A stretch of 64,000 bases of DNA from Powellomyces hirtus (taxonomy: Eukaryota > Chytridiomycota > Chytridiomycetes > Spizellomycetales > Powellomycetaceae). Positions 36,401-51,267 of this stretch are shown here, in pieces. A program made the translations under genes and the position numbers. The stretch lies in NCBI GenBank assembly GCA_025526995.1, contig JAHLKG010000034.1, positions 62,001-126,000 of the forward strand. Reading direction: 5' to 3'. Numbering within the stretch: the stretch's first letter is position 1; every line of letters begins with the position of its first letter. The notes beneath the pieces are model-generated. The model had not been told where the DNA came from, did no database searches, and saw only the letters and a list, made by a program, of their open reading frames with translations.

Positions 36401-38520
36401 TCACGGACGTCAACGCTCAGCATGTGATTCGGAATCTGGAAGAAGGAAACATTGCACAGAACGCGCAAGCATCGTCGTTGAGACAAAGGCGAGGATCGAC
36501 TCCCAATGCGCGGAAAACTCCCGCGCCGTTGCTCGAAAGTAGTGTTGAGTCTGCTGGTGTTGAAGGTTCAAGCTCGGCCGCGAGTTGGAGTACGAAGCCC
36601 TTTGGTGATTGCACTGCCGACGAGGGCCTGCCCAGAGACCTGAACCTGCTGGATCAAGTCAAGATTACCGATTATCTGACCGTGTGGTATCATTCATGGA
36701 ACTTTGACATGGTATTGTCTTGAATAATCATTTATGGCCGACAACGTATATAACGCTGATGTGTGCCCCCCTTGCTCTATCACCAGTTCCATTTCACGGA
36801 AATGACAAATGGTCATCCACTGTTCTACTCCGGCCTGTACCTTCTGCAATCGACCGAAACTCTAGGTCAGCTTCAATTGGACACTGAGAAATTTAAACGC
36901 TGGCTATTGGTAAATGCTGCCCTTTTCTCCTCATAGCTCATTGCTGGTACGCACCACAGTTTGACTCATCCACGAAACAATTTTACAGCTAATGGAAGCG
37001 GAGTATCACCCGCACCCATACCATAATGCCACTCACGCCGCTGATGTGCTTCATGGCTTGAATTACCTCCTTCTTGAAGACCCAATGGGAATGTATTACA
37101 CGCCGCTTGAGATGCTCGCCTTGGTCCTAGGTGCGATAGGGCATGATATTGACCATCCTGGCTACAACAACGCGTTTCTGGTCAAAAGCCGCCATCCCTG
37201 GGCAGTTCTTTACTGGTAAGTTCGGTTTGACGACGAAGAAGGCACGCCGTCTTGATTGACTCAATTCATCGGACACCTCCAATGTAGTGATAGTGCGGTG
37301 CTGGAGTTCCATCATTGTGCGCACTTGTTCACCATGACCCTTAATTCTCCGTGGAACATATTTGCGGATCTGACGAACGACGAGTACGATGAGGTTCGCA
37401 AGATGGTCATAAAGCTAATATTGGCGACAGACATGAGCAAGGTATGTTCAGTTTCTCGGCCATCGGTTTCTGAACATGTACATGTGTTTTACATAGGGTT
37501 ACTGGAATAACTAAGATTTCACCTCACGTGCTGTGTAGCATTTCGAGTACATCAATAAGTTCAAGTCGAAGATGTCTGCAGGATCCTTGACAATTCAAGT
37601 GGATGTTGGGCAAGAAAGCCGACTTATGGTTGCCGAAATTGCCATGAAGTGTTCGGATCTGTGCAACCCGACAAAAACGTTCGCTCTTTCCAAAAAGTGG
37701 ACAGACGCAGTCATGGAGGAATTCTACATGCAGGGCGACAAGGAGAAGGAACTAGGCTTGCCCGTCAGTCAGTTCATGGACAGGAGCAACACCAATGTAC
37801 CAAAATGCCAGGTATGATCGTTCAAATTCTGATTGCAGATGATATTGTGATACATACTGATGGATATATTTTTCCGAATGTGCTCCGAAGATTGGGTTTA
37901 TAGATTTTTTGGTGGCTCCTCTGTACGACGCCTGGAACACCTATCACAATGCAGACGATAAGACGCTCAAGATCGTCCGGGAGATAGCCAAAAATCGATC
38001 GAAATGGGCTGGTCTAACCATATCGCAACAGCTTCAACAACAGCAACAGTCACAGCACGCGGCTCTCTTAGCGGCGCAGATGACCGCGACGCATTTCTCG
38101 TCTCTCCCTGTGGGCGGGTCCGCCAATACGTCATCGCAGGGGATCGGCGTGTCAGCCACGTCCATCCCGTCACGCTACCCGTCAGTCAACCGCCCGACGG
38201 CTCAACATCTGCACAACTACACAACCAACGCCAACACGAGTGGCGCCAGCATTGTGCAAAGCCCAGGATCCAGCGGGAGCTTCCCGGTGGGCAACGCCAT
38301 GCAGGAGAGCCTTGTAGTCGTCGAGATGCCGAGTGGATTGCCTGTTTTACCCAAGAGTAATGCTGCGCTCATGCCGGTTAGTACAGGATCTCTTCCCCAT
38401 CCAAGAAGCTTGCTTGAGTCGGCGGCATCGCAACCATTCTCGATCCGATCAAATGACTCGCGAGAAGGGGGCGGCATCATCATGAACACTTTTGATTTCG
38501 ACCACAGCACGCCGTCATGA
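33492..38520 (+). CDS. Transmembrane receptor-type cyclic nucleotide phosphodiesterase
   Basis: Fifteen exons (33492-34080, 34154-34228, 34296-34439, 34508-34700, 34784-34978, 35073-35163, 35235-35395, 35470-35609, 35701-35855, 35953-36711, 36787-36909, 36989-37215, 37288-37441, 37539-37811, 37891-38520) sum to 3909 nt, 1302 aa. A signal peptide (core GLWLFCICWVGWANGVA) leads to an ectodomain, about residues 120-530, with type I periplasmic-binding/ANF-receptor features (AGLIGVGGSWTEDAASA, then YPTLFRTIGSAEQTLLGSSA, then LLQIVSSQLAIIAS). One span at about 542-562 and a basic stop-transfer follow. After a linker of about 250 residues comes a class I PDE domain: YHNATHAADV (886-895), GHDIDHPGYNN (926-936), Asp1042 in CSDLCNP and the purine-clamp Gln1093 before IGF. 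It should hydrolyse cAMP and/or cGMP in the cytosol under control of an extracellular ligand. The tail is Gln/Ser-rich. The next gene is a cyclic-nucleotide-gated channel. Confidence 0.92.
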
Positions 38521-39315
38521 TTATATCATCCCGCTACGCTGGCGTATCCGAACAAATTTGGTAGGACCGCTCTTTCGGGGAGCGAGTGCCCTCTCTCACG
38601 ATCAACGGTCAAGATGGCTAGGAAATCCTTTTGTGGCGCGTGTGTGTGGACATTGCTCTAGAGCGACAAGCACAAATTTGGGAGTGCAACGATGACAAGC
38701 AATTGCAATGGAGTAGAGTGCATGGGGAGAGTGTTTTTGGGAGTGGGGGACTGATTCATTTCGCATTTGTATATAACATGTATCTTGCGCGGAAACTGTA
38801 GCGGCAATATCAATGCACTTTTTTTTCAGTCGCAGCTGCAATCGCAATGAAGATATGTATATTGGCGGGAGACACTCTAACCCTAATCTTCTTCAAGGAT
38901 CCCAAGGTCACGAACAAAAGACGTACGATCAATAGTCGGCTCACGTAAGCACAACTCCGATTCGCCGCGCGCCCGGGCCCAGCTGGCTCTTCCAGAATCC
39001 ACATTGTTGATTGCACTAGCACATAGATCGGGGCCTCAAATTGTACTTACCGTCGTAAATGCAATAGGCTGAAGGCGGTACCTGCAATTTGCGCTGCATA
39101 TCTTTTAGCCACAACGCCCGTATACTGCTCTTCCACCCGTGTTCTCTCAGCTAGTGGAGAATTTCACGTTTTCTTTACGACCGGGCCGTTGCGGCGCATG
39201 AACTTGGGGAACCATCTGCGGTGCATCGGACAACTTGGACATCCGAAGCGTATTTACGTCAAATAAACTGAGGGTTACAAGAATTAAAACATAACCGAGC
39301 AGCGCGAGCCGCACA
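38521..39315. promoter_or_regulatory. Region between receptor phosphodiesterase and channel genes
   Basis: 796 nt between two tandem genes. No ORF of interest; it probably holds the channel promoter. Confidence 0.45.
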
Positions 39316-41797
39316 ATGGATACTATCACTCGGCGCTTCAAGAAGGCTCCACCAGAGGCCGCGGATGGCAAAGTAGTGGTGAAGAAGCCGTCGCTGTTTC
39401 CACCACGTAATGGCGACACATTTTGGGAGCAGCTTACAAAGTTCTATGTCATTCCTGAGGGACGCTTTATGCGAACATGGGACGAAGTAATGGTCATCAT
39501 TACAATCGTCAATGCGATCTTGGTGCCATTCATGGCAGCCTTCCAGTATCATTCGATCGGGGCGTGGATCGTCAGTTACATCATCGACATCATGTACTTT
39601 GTCGACATGTACATCAAGTTCCACCTTGCGTATCTTGTCGGAGGTTTCTGGGTCGTGTTCCCCAAAGAGATGCTTATGCACTATCTCAAGTCGTGGGATT
39701 TCACATTCGATTGCTTGATCAACTTCCCGGTTGACATCGTTGCTTTCGGTTGGTTGGGCAAAAATCGAGCGCAGACCAAGCTGTCCCTCATTCGTCTGTG
39801 GAAGATCCTGCGAACTGGGCGCATCATCATTTACTTCCAACGCCAGGAGAAGAAACTGCACGCCAGCTTCAGAATTCAGGTCATGAAGTTCGTCAGCTAT
39901 GCGATTGTGCTGACACACGGAATCTCATGCATCTGGTTTGCGAATGCTTGCAATGGGATAATCGAGTGGCCTATGAACATTAGCGGTCAATGCGCTGCGG
40001 ATTCTTGGGTCATGATGTCACGAGACCTGAATATCTTCAACCTTTCCTTGGGGCAGCTTTATATATCGAGCTTGTATTGGGCCAGTAAGTTCACTTGGCA
40101 AAAATTTCGAATGGACGATTTAAACGGCCGTTTTGCAATGCCTAATCACATCATTCTGAAACCTACAGTTATTTCGATGACCACGCTTGGCTACGGAGAC
40201 ATCCGGCCCAATAACACATCTGAGAGAATCTTCAGCATGTTCACCGCTCTCTGCGGAATTTTATTTTACGGATACATCAACGGCACAATAGCATCGACCC
40301 TGTCTAACATGGATTCACGCAGAGTAGCGTACCAGCAGCGTCTGGATGCTGTCAAGCAATATATGACGGACCGGAAGATGGATCCGGATATGAAAGAGCG
40401 TGTCTTGACGTACTATGACTACGTCTGGGAGCGTAACAGGGGTATTGATGTCAGAGGCCTGTTTGGTGACATGCCTGCTACTTTCAAGCAAGAAGTGGCG
40501 TTGAGCTTGAACAACCAGATCATCGACAATGTAAGCTCCTCCCCAATTATCTTCAGTTTGCCGAATATGGACTGACAATTGTTATTCTCGGTAGGCCATC
40601 ATCTTCAAAGAATGTTCGATTGGATTCCGGCGAATGATTGCTATTGACATGAAGCTATTCTTGTTCACGGCCAACGAATACGTGGTCCATCGTGGCGATC
40701 TCGGTCTCGAAATGTACTTCATCACCCAGGGACGAATTGACGTTTATGCGACCGACGATTTGCGGCGACCTACCGCATCGCTGATTGAGGGGGCCTACTT
40801 TGGTGCGTTGAATTGCGCTTCCTCGATGATTGTGATCTTGGGCGGAGTTATTGATGCCATCAGTTTTTCGGCGTTTTTCAGGAGAATTCTGCGTTGTTTT
40901 AGGCAACCGCCACGAATACTCAGCACGTGCTGTTTGCAATACCGATATCTATGTGTTCGCCAAGGAGGATTTGGAGCGAGCGTTCCAGGCATACCCTGAC
41001 GATCGGTTGGTAGTGCATGCCGCGACGCAGAAGCGATACCAGCAGCAAGTTGCTGCACGCAAATCGCGTGGCGGCGGTGGTGGTGGTGGTGGTACCACGC
41101 GCGGAAAGATGGGGACTGAGATTGACGATTTGGAGGAGGAGTTCGGTACCAAGGGTAGTGTTTTGAAAGGTGATTTGCCGGTACATCTTGCGGGCGACAA
41201 CTCGGTGAGCATTCGGGCAATTCAGAATGTCGATGTAGCGGTGATGGGACGACCTGCCACAACGGGAGGGGAGGATCCCGATCTGGAGGGCGCCGGGGAT
41301 TTAGGCGAACCCACCAGAAAAATCAGCACAAAGCGGAGAATGAGCAACACTGGGTCTGGGTACATGATTTTGGATAAAACAATGGCAACAGCATTGAGTC
41401 AAAGCAGTTTGAGTCCCGCAAGAAAGGCTGCGAATGCTCGTAGCCAGGTAAGTTTCTTCTCAAGGCTATTTCACGAGGGACGTAGAATGTGGCTCATTGA
41501 TCCGCCTCCCTTTACCTTCAGACCAACCTTTCAGTCGCCAAACGATCCGCCGTGCAATCCACACAGGAGCTTTCTCCTGGCGAGGGCGAGCCCCAACCAC
41601 AAAAGGCTGCCTCAGGGTCACAGGAAATGCAATCAACGCCAGGAGGGGCAGCATGGGGCTCCATCGCAAGCGGTGCAGCCGCCGCAAGGCAGTCTCAAGT
41701 CCGTAACAACACTCGTGGTTCCGGCCCGCTCCTGGACACCATGCCCTCAGGAGATTTTGATGCCCCACGATCTAATGACCCTATGTCAGACGTATAG
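39316..41797 (+). CDS. Cyclic nucleotide-gated K+-type channel (CNG/HCN/EAG superfamily)
   Basis: Five exons (39316-40084, 40169-40530, 40595-40802, 40882-41447, 41522-41797) give 2181 nt, 726 aa. S1-S3 hydrophobic segments begin at WDEVMVIITIVNAILVPF; the S4-like helix is SLIRLWKILRTGRII; the pore filter TTLGYGD (261-267) is K+-selective in type. Splicing at the first intron is essential to bring SSLYWA next to IISMTTLGYGD. A C-linker (QQRLDAVKQYMTDRKM) precedes the nucleotide-binding domain, with phosphate-cassette residues at FGE (446-448) and SARAV (Arg462). The tail has a run of about eight Gly and Ser/Lys-rich segments. It should sit in the plasma or flagellar membrane and open on cAMP or cGMP binding. 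It lies 0.8 kb downstream of a receptor phosphodiesterase. Confidence 0.94.
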
Positions 41798-42343
41798 CCC
41801 TGGCTTTATTTGAGATACGGGCCTTTGTAGTTCCCTTTCCCCTTGTCCGCCATCTAAGAATTCTAAACGGGCGGCCAAAATTTTTTGAAGCACAGTCTGT
41901 CCGAATCAATCATTTCCATCTTGCAACTATCACACCACTCATCTTTTCCGTTGCCAAAAAGACGCCTCGTAGAACGTCACAGTACTACCGGAAGCAATGA
42001 CTTTTTCGTATCACTTGCACAAATGGTAGAGCCGGCTTTTGTTTTGCTAGAGGGGTTAGGACTGCGGAGAGCGAGCAGGTGACCGGGGTTCTCACTCGTA
42101 AAGCGTAATAAAATAAAAAATCACATCGTCGCGGATAATTCTGTTTATTTGATGACCGCTCAATAGCCTCACCATAGGGAATACCAGAACTCCCAATTAC
42201 ATATCCCAAAAGGGAGCACTATTCAGAGACTATGATTACGCAGAGACTATGTTTACGCAGAGAGATGGAGTGCATACGCCATTTACTCAAATCTTTCGCT
42301 TTCCTTAAGTCTCGTTCAAAACACAGAGACTCCATTCATCTCT
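41798..42343. other. 3' flanks of convergent genes
   Basis: Between the channel stop and the stop of a small zinc-protein gene. No gene seen. Confidence 0.4.
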
Positions 42344-42828
42344 TCAAATGCCAATGCAATGCAAGCAGCGGGCGAGTTCAGGTTCTTTGCGCTGGCGGGC
42401 GCTGAAACTCGAGACGGGGAGGATTTCGTCACACTGGGAACACTGCATAACACGGCCATCGCGCTGGTTACCAACACCAGCGTTGGTGGCATTGATCACG
42501 CATTGCTTGCAGGTTGCTAGGTAAGGAAAATAAGTGAAGAGAATAAGACATGGGTCATTCATGGTGGTAGATTTGTCTCCCTAAGCTTTTTGGCGAGGGA
42601 AAAGCGTCGAGAGCAGTGAACATACGAGAGTAATCAGGATCCCGAGTTACGCGGCGCAAATCGGTATCCAGGTAATGAGATGAGGCGAGATTTCTGTTGG
42701 AACAATTTAAATATGGATGCTTTGCAACAATACATCGAGGAAAGGCGACTGACGTGTTGTGCTCGCCCCTTCACTTACCTCTGACAATCGTTGCAGATTA
42801 TCCTGTCGGGAGTGTTGTTGACTGACAT
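42344..42828 (-). CDS. Small zinc-ribbon protein, Stc1-domain-like
   Basis: Three exons (42779-42828, 42626-42693, 42344-42516) give 291 nt, 96 aa. Three CxxC-type pairs are spaced along the protein: ICNDCQRNLASSHYL, TCKQCVINATNAG and MQCSQCDEILPVSSFS, followed by ARCLHCIG. The repeated C-x2-C followed by an FS/hydrophobic turn and a closing C-x2-C is like the fungal Stc1 fold, which in fission yeast links RNAi to heterochromatin. The match is by pattern only. It is divergent from the lipase gene with a 236-nt shared upstream region. Confidence 0.75.
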
Positions 42829-43064
42829 GGAAGTGTGTATAATAGCGGGAGATAACTAGGGGAGCTGAGCAAGCGAGCTACAATAGGAGTGTGCTGTGCG
42901 TTAGCTGATTGTTCTCACCGTAGGAATGGATACTTACGTAATGCAACGCGTATACGTCCCACGCGCTAGACGTATGTACGGGCTGCGCAGGGCGTTTCCC
43001 CTCTCTTTCTATCCTTCGACACCCCCTGTCAAATCCGACAGTCAGGAAGAAAACCCTTCTAACA
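42829..43064. promoter_or_regulatory. Bidirectional promoter region
   Basis: 236 nt between the starts of the divergent zinc-protein (-) and lipase (+) genes. No individual element identified. Confidence 0.45.
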
Positions 43065-45469
43065 ATGATGACGCTGCAGGAACCACCGACTCTTGGTGAG
43101 AGCTTGGCAAAGCTGCCTGCAACCGATCGCGAAGATATGTTGGATCGGTTGGACGGACTGCCGGTGCCGGAGGTCGGGTACAAACAAGGCAGCGCGGCAG
43201 AAGCTGTCAAAACGTAAGTGCGCGCAGTTCTGAGTTTGGATGCTCTTGTGTGCTTCTGCAAGGCCAGGTCCGTTCCGTAGCTTCATGCGTCTAACGATGC
43301 CTATTTTTGTTCGTTGCAGACCGCAGCCCGTGTTGATCGACTCTGCATATACCAGCACGGAAGATCTGCTGGACGACCGCGAGATTGGGCTTTATGAAGA
43401 CGAGCACGTGGCATGGGGAGGAGATGATGAGGATTTTCCGCTCGAAGGAGAAGACATCGAGCCGTCACCGCCCAGTTTCGATCATCGGCGGGTCACGGCA
43501 ACTCTGGACTCTATTCTCGAGGAGGACGAAGGTGTAGAAGGGCAACAGGAGGGACAGGAGGAGGAGCTATGTGGAGTTCTGGACGGCGTAGCATTTCCTT
43601 TATTGAACGGATACAGCGATGGCCATCGGGTGCACTTTGACGACAGTGACGAGACGATCGGGGAAGTGGGCAGTACAAACGACTCTTCGTCCAGTGGAGG
43701 ACCTGCACAAGCAGACGAAACCGACACAACAAGCTCCATGGCAAACTTACAGCTGATGAACAACACGGGAGGGATTCACCGCCGTCGACCCCAGCTGATC
43801 AAGCCACAAATGCGGCGCAGTTTTCGCACACGGCACTTCTCGCTCAGCAACCATACCTTTGTCGTCCCCACCGAAAGCGAGGCGATTACCAAAATCCCGG
43901 GCATTCCCAATACGGGTGCGCTGATTGAATTTTGGGGCTACCCATGTGAAAAGCACGAAGTGCAGACCAAAGACGGATACGTGCTTACTCTATTCCGAAT
44001 TCCGAATCCGCAGGGTGGGATGACGGCCTACACCGCGCCCGTGCCGTACCGACGGCCCCCGGTCATCCTCTGGCACGGGCTCTGCATCAACAGCGCCGCA
44101 TTCTGTTGCTCCCCGGGCGGGGTCGATAAAAATCTAGCCCTGTACCTTGCTGATGAAGGATTTGACGTGTGGTTAGCCAACAGCCGAGGAAGTTTCATGT
44201 CGCGCAAACACGCGCACTGGCCGAGCGCGGAGGAGATCATGTTCCATTCGCGGTACTGGGCGTATGTCGGGATGGATGAGATGGCCAAGTTTGATGTGCC
44301 AGCCGTCGTCGACCATGTGTTGCGGGTGACGCAGTGGAGCAAGGTCGGGTACATTGGCTACTCGCAGGGCACGACCAAGATGTTTATGAGTTTGAGTTTG
44401 AGCGAGGAGATGAATGAGAAGATTGCGGTGTTTGTTGGGCTGGCTCCTGCAATGAAACCAAAACGTGCGTATATCTCTGTTCTTGCTATCCACTACATCT
44501 GGTTCCCACCCTCGTGGTGATCTAATCGGTTTGTCCCACACATCATCAATCAGCGGTCGCCAACGCAGCTCTCAGCGGGCTCACCACATCTTTCAGCCCC
44601 TCAGCGCTGTTCCTCGCGCTCGGCTGCTGGTCCGCCTTGCCCCACGCAGAATGGGTGCGCGTGCGCGTGTTTGCCGACATGTACGGGCGGATTATCCACA
44701 ACAGCATCCAATGGTTGCTCGGCTGGCAAAACGACAAATACCCACGCGAGTGGTGGCCCGCGCTCTATCGCCATTTGTATGGCGGTGGGAGTGTCAGAAA
44801 TATTGTGGTATGTGTCCGCGTGCATCTGACTGTGTCATCCCATCTTAATCCATCTCTCTCCGTCCACAGCACTGGTTTCAAATCATAACAGAACAAACAT
44901 TCACGCCTTACGACCACGAGCGGGCGCCTCACTCGCTCCCACCCATCGGCGCGCCTCCCAACACCAGCACCGGCAGCAGCAGCACACACCACAGCGCGCA
45001 CACCAGCAGCCACATTCAGACCTACGCGCCCAAACGCATTGGCCCGTGTCCATACCCGACGCATCATATCACGACGCCAATGGTGTGTATACCAAAATAC
45101 ACAACGCGAGAGGGGTTCACATTAACGGGGTTTCTTGCTTCATCCAGCACTTGTTCTGCGGTGAAAACGACAACATTTCCGACAACCCGCACTACAATAC
45201 CGCATTCGGACCCAATGCACGGGTCACGATCGTGCCAGTACGTATACAACGCCTTGGGAGAGTAAAGCCACACATAACCCATATCTCATAACACGCCCCC
45301 CCGCCCCCCTCACTCACAATCACCTTTTCTTTTGTCTCTTACTTAGGATTACGAACACATGGACTTTTTGTGGGCGCCCAACGCCAAAGACGCGGTGTGG
45401 AGTTCAGTCGTAGACGCGTTGGGGGAGGCGATGCATGATGTTGAGGACGAGATGCTTGCGGAACGTTGA
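43065..45469 (+). CDS. Acid-lipase/steryl ester hydrolase family, alpha/beta hydrolase
   Basis: Six exons (43065-43213, 43320-44464, 44554-44807, 44870-45082, 45148-45237, 45347-45469) give 1974 nt, 657 aa. The first 250 residues are acidic and low-complexity. The lipase part begins with IEFWGYPCEKHEVQTKDGY, continues with VILWHGLCINSAAFC, GFDVWLANSRGSF and nucleophile motif GYSQG, and ends with the Asp and His of the triad in GENDNISD and YEHMDFLW. This order is that of gastric/lysosomal acid lipases and fungal Tgl1/Yeh-type steryl ester hydrolases. It likely cleaves sterol esters or triacylglycerols. No signal peptide is seen. The intron before the last catalytic segments is essential to restore the family sequence. 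Confidence 0.9.
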
Positions 45470-45685
45470 AGAGAAATCTCTAGACTTTTTTCTTTGTTTG
45501 GGGGCGCGTTATTTGCATCACATCCCTCGACCCTCCGCGACTTCTTTACACGTAGTTGTGTTTGGGATTGCACATATATTTGGACTCGTGCTTTTGGTTT
45601 TCTCTCGTGTTGTGCGCACGGCTTTGTTCCTCTCACAAACAACAAAAGATAAATAATGGAAAACTACATCACCAATTCTATACTT

Positions 45686-47425
45686 TTAATCCTCATCTCC
45701 ATCTCTTCCTCCCATACCACTCTCCACCCCACTCGATCGTCTCGTTCCATCTCTACTCTCCGCCAACCCATTCAGATTTCCCAAAGGATGGTCAGTGCTG
45801 GTGACGGTGGTGGCAGCGGTAGAGGGCGGTTGAGCGGACGCGGCAGTGGTGGCGGCGGCGTAGATGAGGAGAGCTTGTTCTTCTCTGGCGCGGTGGGCGG
45901 CGATTTCGGCGAGTTTGGCGTGGATGAGTGTGGAGATTTGGCGGTGGTGTTGGGGTGGGGAGTGCGTTGATTGGTGCGACTTGATGGAGAAAAAAAAAAA
46001 GAGCGGCACATTTTGTAATTGAATACTCAGGAATTAGAACTTGCAAACTCCCGCTACTCCATCCACTCACATGTCTAGCCCTCTCCGCTTCATCTTTCTG
46101 CATAAATGCATTCCACAGAGTCGGGCGGACATACCACTTGCCATAAGCCTGATGCGCCGCATGGCCGTGGCGCTGGTGTTGCTGGTTAGCCTGGTTATGC
46201 TGTATTACTTTCCTGCACTCTGGTTTCGTCTCCCCTTTGTTTTCATCTGCATCCCTCGCGCGGCGTCCCTGTGTGCGCCTCGAAGCAGGAGGGAGAGCAA
46301 CGGGTTTTTTACGGTCCGAGTTATTGTTGGTGTTGTTGTGATATTGGGAGGGTTCATGCACAAGGTTCCTCAATACATCCGGTGGATTATCCTCAATCGT
46401 AATTTTATGTCGTTCCGTATTCGAGACCACAATAGCGGCCGGCGTGAGCATCGCGGGTGCGGTGGCCTTGAGGAGGGTATCAAAATCCGTGGTTGTCGAG
46501 GACGTTGATGCTGATGTCGATTGCGGTGTGGAGTCTGGGAGAAAGAGGGTTGGAGTGTCGAGCTGTGCGTGCACCCATTGGCCGAGGGATGTGATGACGC
46601 GGTGCATTTCGGCGGTGGCGGCGGGAACAGCGGTGGCGGAGCCTGTCGGCGGTGGTGCTGCTGTGGTTGTCAAGGTAGCCGGTGCTGCTGATGTAGGGGG
46701 TAGCGATGCTATTGTGGTAGATGTGGATGGGGCCTGGATGATGGTTGTGATGGTTGAAGTTGTGGTGGAAGACGGTCCACCGGCAATCGGGGCGGCAGTA
46801 TCGCCAGACCCGAGAATGGGAGCCGGCGTTGGGGAGCTAACGTAGTCGATGAACGTTGCGTATTTCTGTGCGTTGGGCATGGTATGCGGTTGGGCCACTG
46901 CCGGTGCAGCTGGCCGCAGGGGCTCTTACATACCACCATCATAAAACATTAATCCCACGCCCGTCCAACATTCATCTCCCAGTTCACACCCACCTGTCAT
47001 AGTAAACTCCACAACCTCAAACTCCCCCACCTCCTCTTCCTCATCTTCCTCATCACTCCCAAGACCAATCCCTCTACACTCCCTCCTAACGCGTTCATTC
47101 TCCTTCACAACCGCCAGGACCGCGGCGCGCTGGGCAGGGGTCATACTCGGCAGTTCATTATGTGCATCAAGGAGGACGCGGCGTTCGAGGTGCGCGGCTC
47201 GAGTGCGGTTGCGCTGGGCGCGCAGGTAGAGGAGCGGGTTGGTGGTGAGGGTGTGGATGGAGTCGGTGCCATAATTAGTGGTGGGGTAAACCTCGGTTTT
47301 GGGAGGTGCAAAGTCACTATCGGAATCGCTGCCGGCAGTGTGTTTCGGGGGTAGGTAGAGCGTGGGGTCCTTGACGGTGCGGAGTTCGGAAAGCGGGAGG
47401 CTGTAGATGAAGTAGATGCGGTGAA
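45686..47425 (-). CDS. Low-complexity hypothetical protein, 5' end unresolved
   Basis: Three exons are in phase: 46994-47425 (5' limit uncertain), 46071-46897 and 45686-45979. The first encodes VHRIYFIYSLPLSELRTVKD, an Arg-rich helix and an acidic stretch; the second is Thr/Ser/Pro-rich and ends with AYGKWYVRPTLWNAFMQKDE; the third has a helix HRQISTLIHAKLAEIAAHRA. A stop lies just upstream of 47425, so an earlier exon is required. A nearby candidate (ATG at 47541, donor at 47494) is one base out of phase. An intron of only 36 nt could also join exons one and two, but a 96-nt intron is preferred. No family recognised. Confidence 0.55.
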
Positions 47426-47541
47426 CTTTTTATGAGGAACGCACATATGTGGGAGATAGAAGCCGAAATAATATATCCTTTAAACATTACTTACGAATGA
47501 TAATGAATATTGCGCAATGGCCATTCGCGGACAAGAACCAT

Positions 47542-48088
47542 CTTGTGGGTAAATTCTCAAGTGCAAAGACAAGAAAAAAGCGTTGTGCGGTGATTTGCTT
47601 CACTGTATGTGTATGTGCATGCGCGCGTGCACGGCATCCATCCCGAATTATCGTCGGAGAAAAAACCAAACCCGAAACCGGGAACCACTCTTCCCGCGCA
47701 TGATCGGTTGTATCTAATTGTGAACGTGTGTTCCATGCAAGAGCGGAGCTTCGAACGCTTGCAGTCACGTAAGCAGATGAGGCTTGCGCCGGACGCGCCT
47801 TCGAATTTACGTTCTGACTCATGACACCAATCGGGGAGGGCATGCCCGTGGAGAAAAGGAGCAAATAGAATTGTATAAAAAACAATGAACGGGGATGGTT
47901 TACATATACGACATTTCAGGGAGAGAGGGCCGGGTGAGAAGGGGAGGATGTAACAGGGTCAAGTGTCTAGAGTATCATCCGCAGTGTCTGAACCGCATCG
48001 TTGGGGGTGCAGGGAAGATGGGGGAGAAAGAGCGCACGGATATCAAGGAGCGACGTTGTGGGTTTCATCAACACAGCGGGCGTGTGTC
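47542..48088. other. Region between NSF and the low-complexity gene
   Basis: Both neighbours are on the minus strand. It may contain the missing 5' exon of the low-complexity gene; otherwise no gene is seen. Confidence 0.35.

Positions 48089-51267
<3,179 letters not shown>

Noticed and set aside
46444..46845. A Val/Gly-rich plus-strand frame
   Set aside because: Mirror image of the Thr/Pro/Ala low-complexity exon on the minus strand.
46898..46933. A 36-nt intron joining two exons of the low-complexity gene
   Set aside because: No other intron placed here is below about 60 nt; a donor at 46993 gives the same phase with a 96-nt intron.
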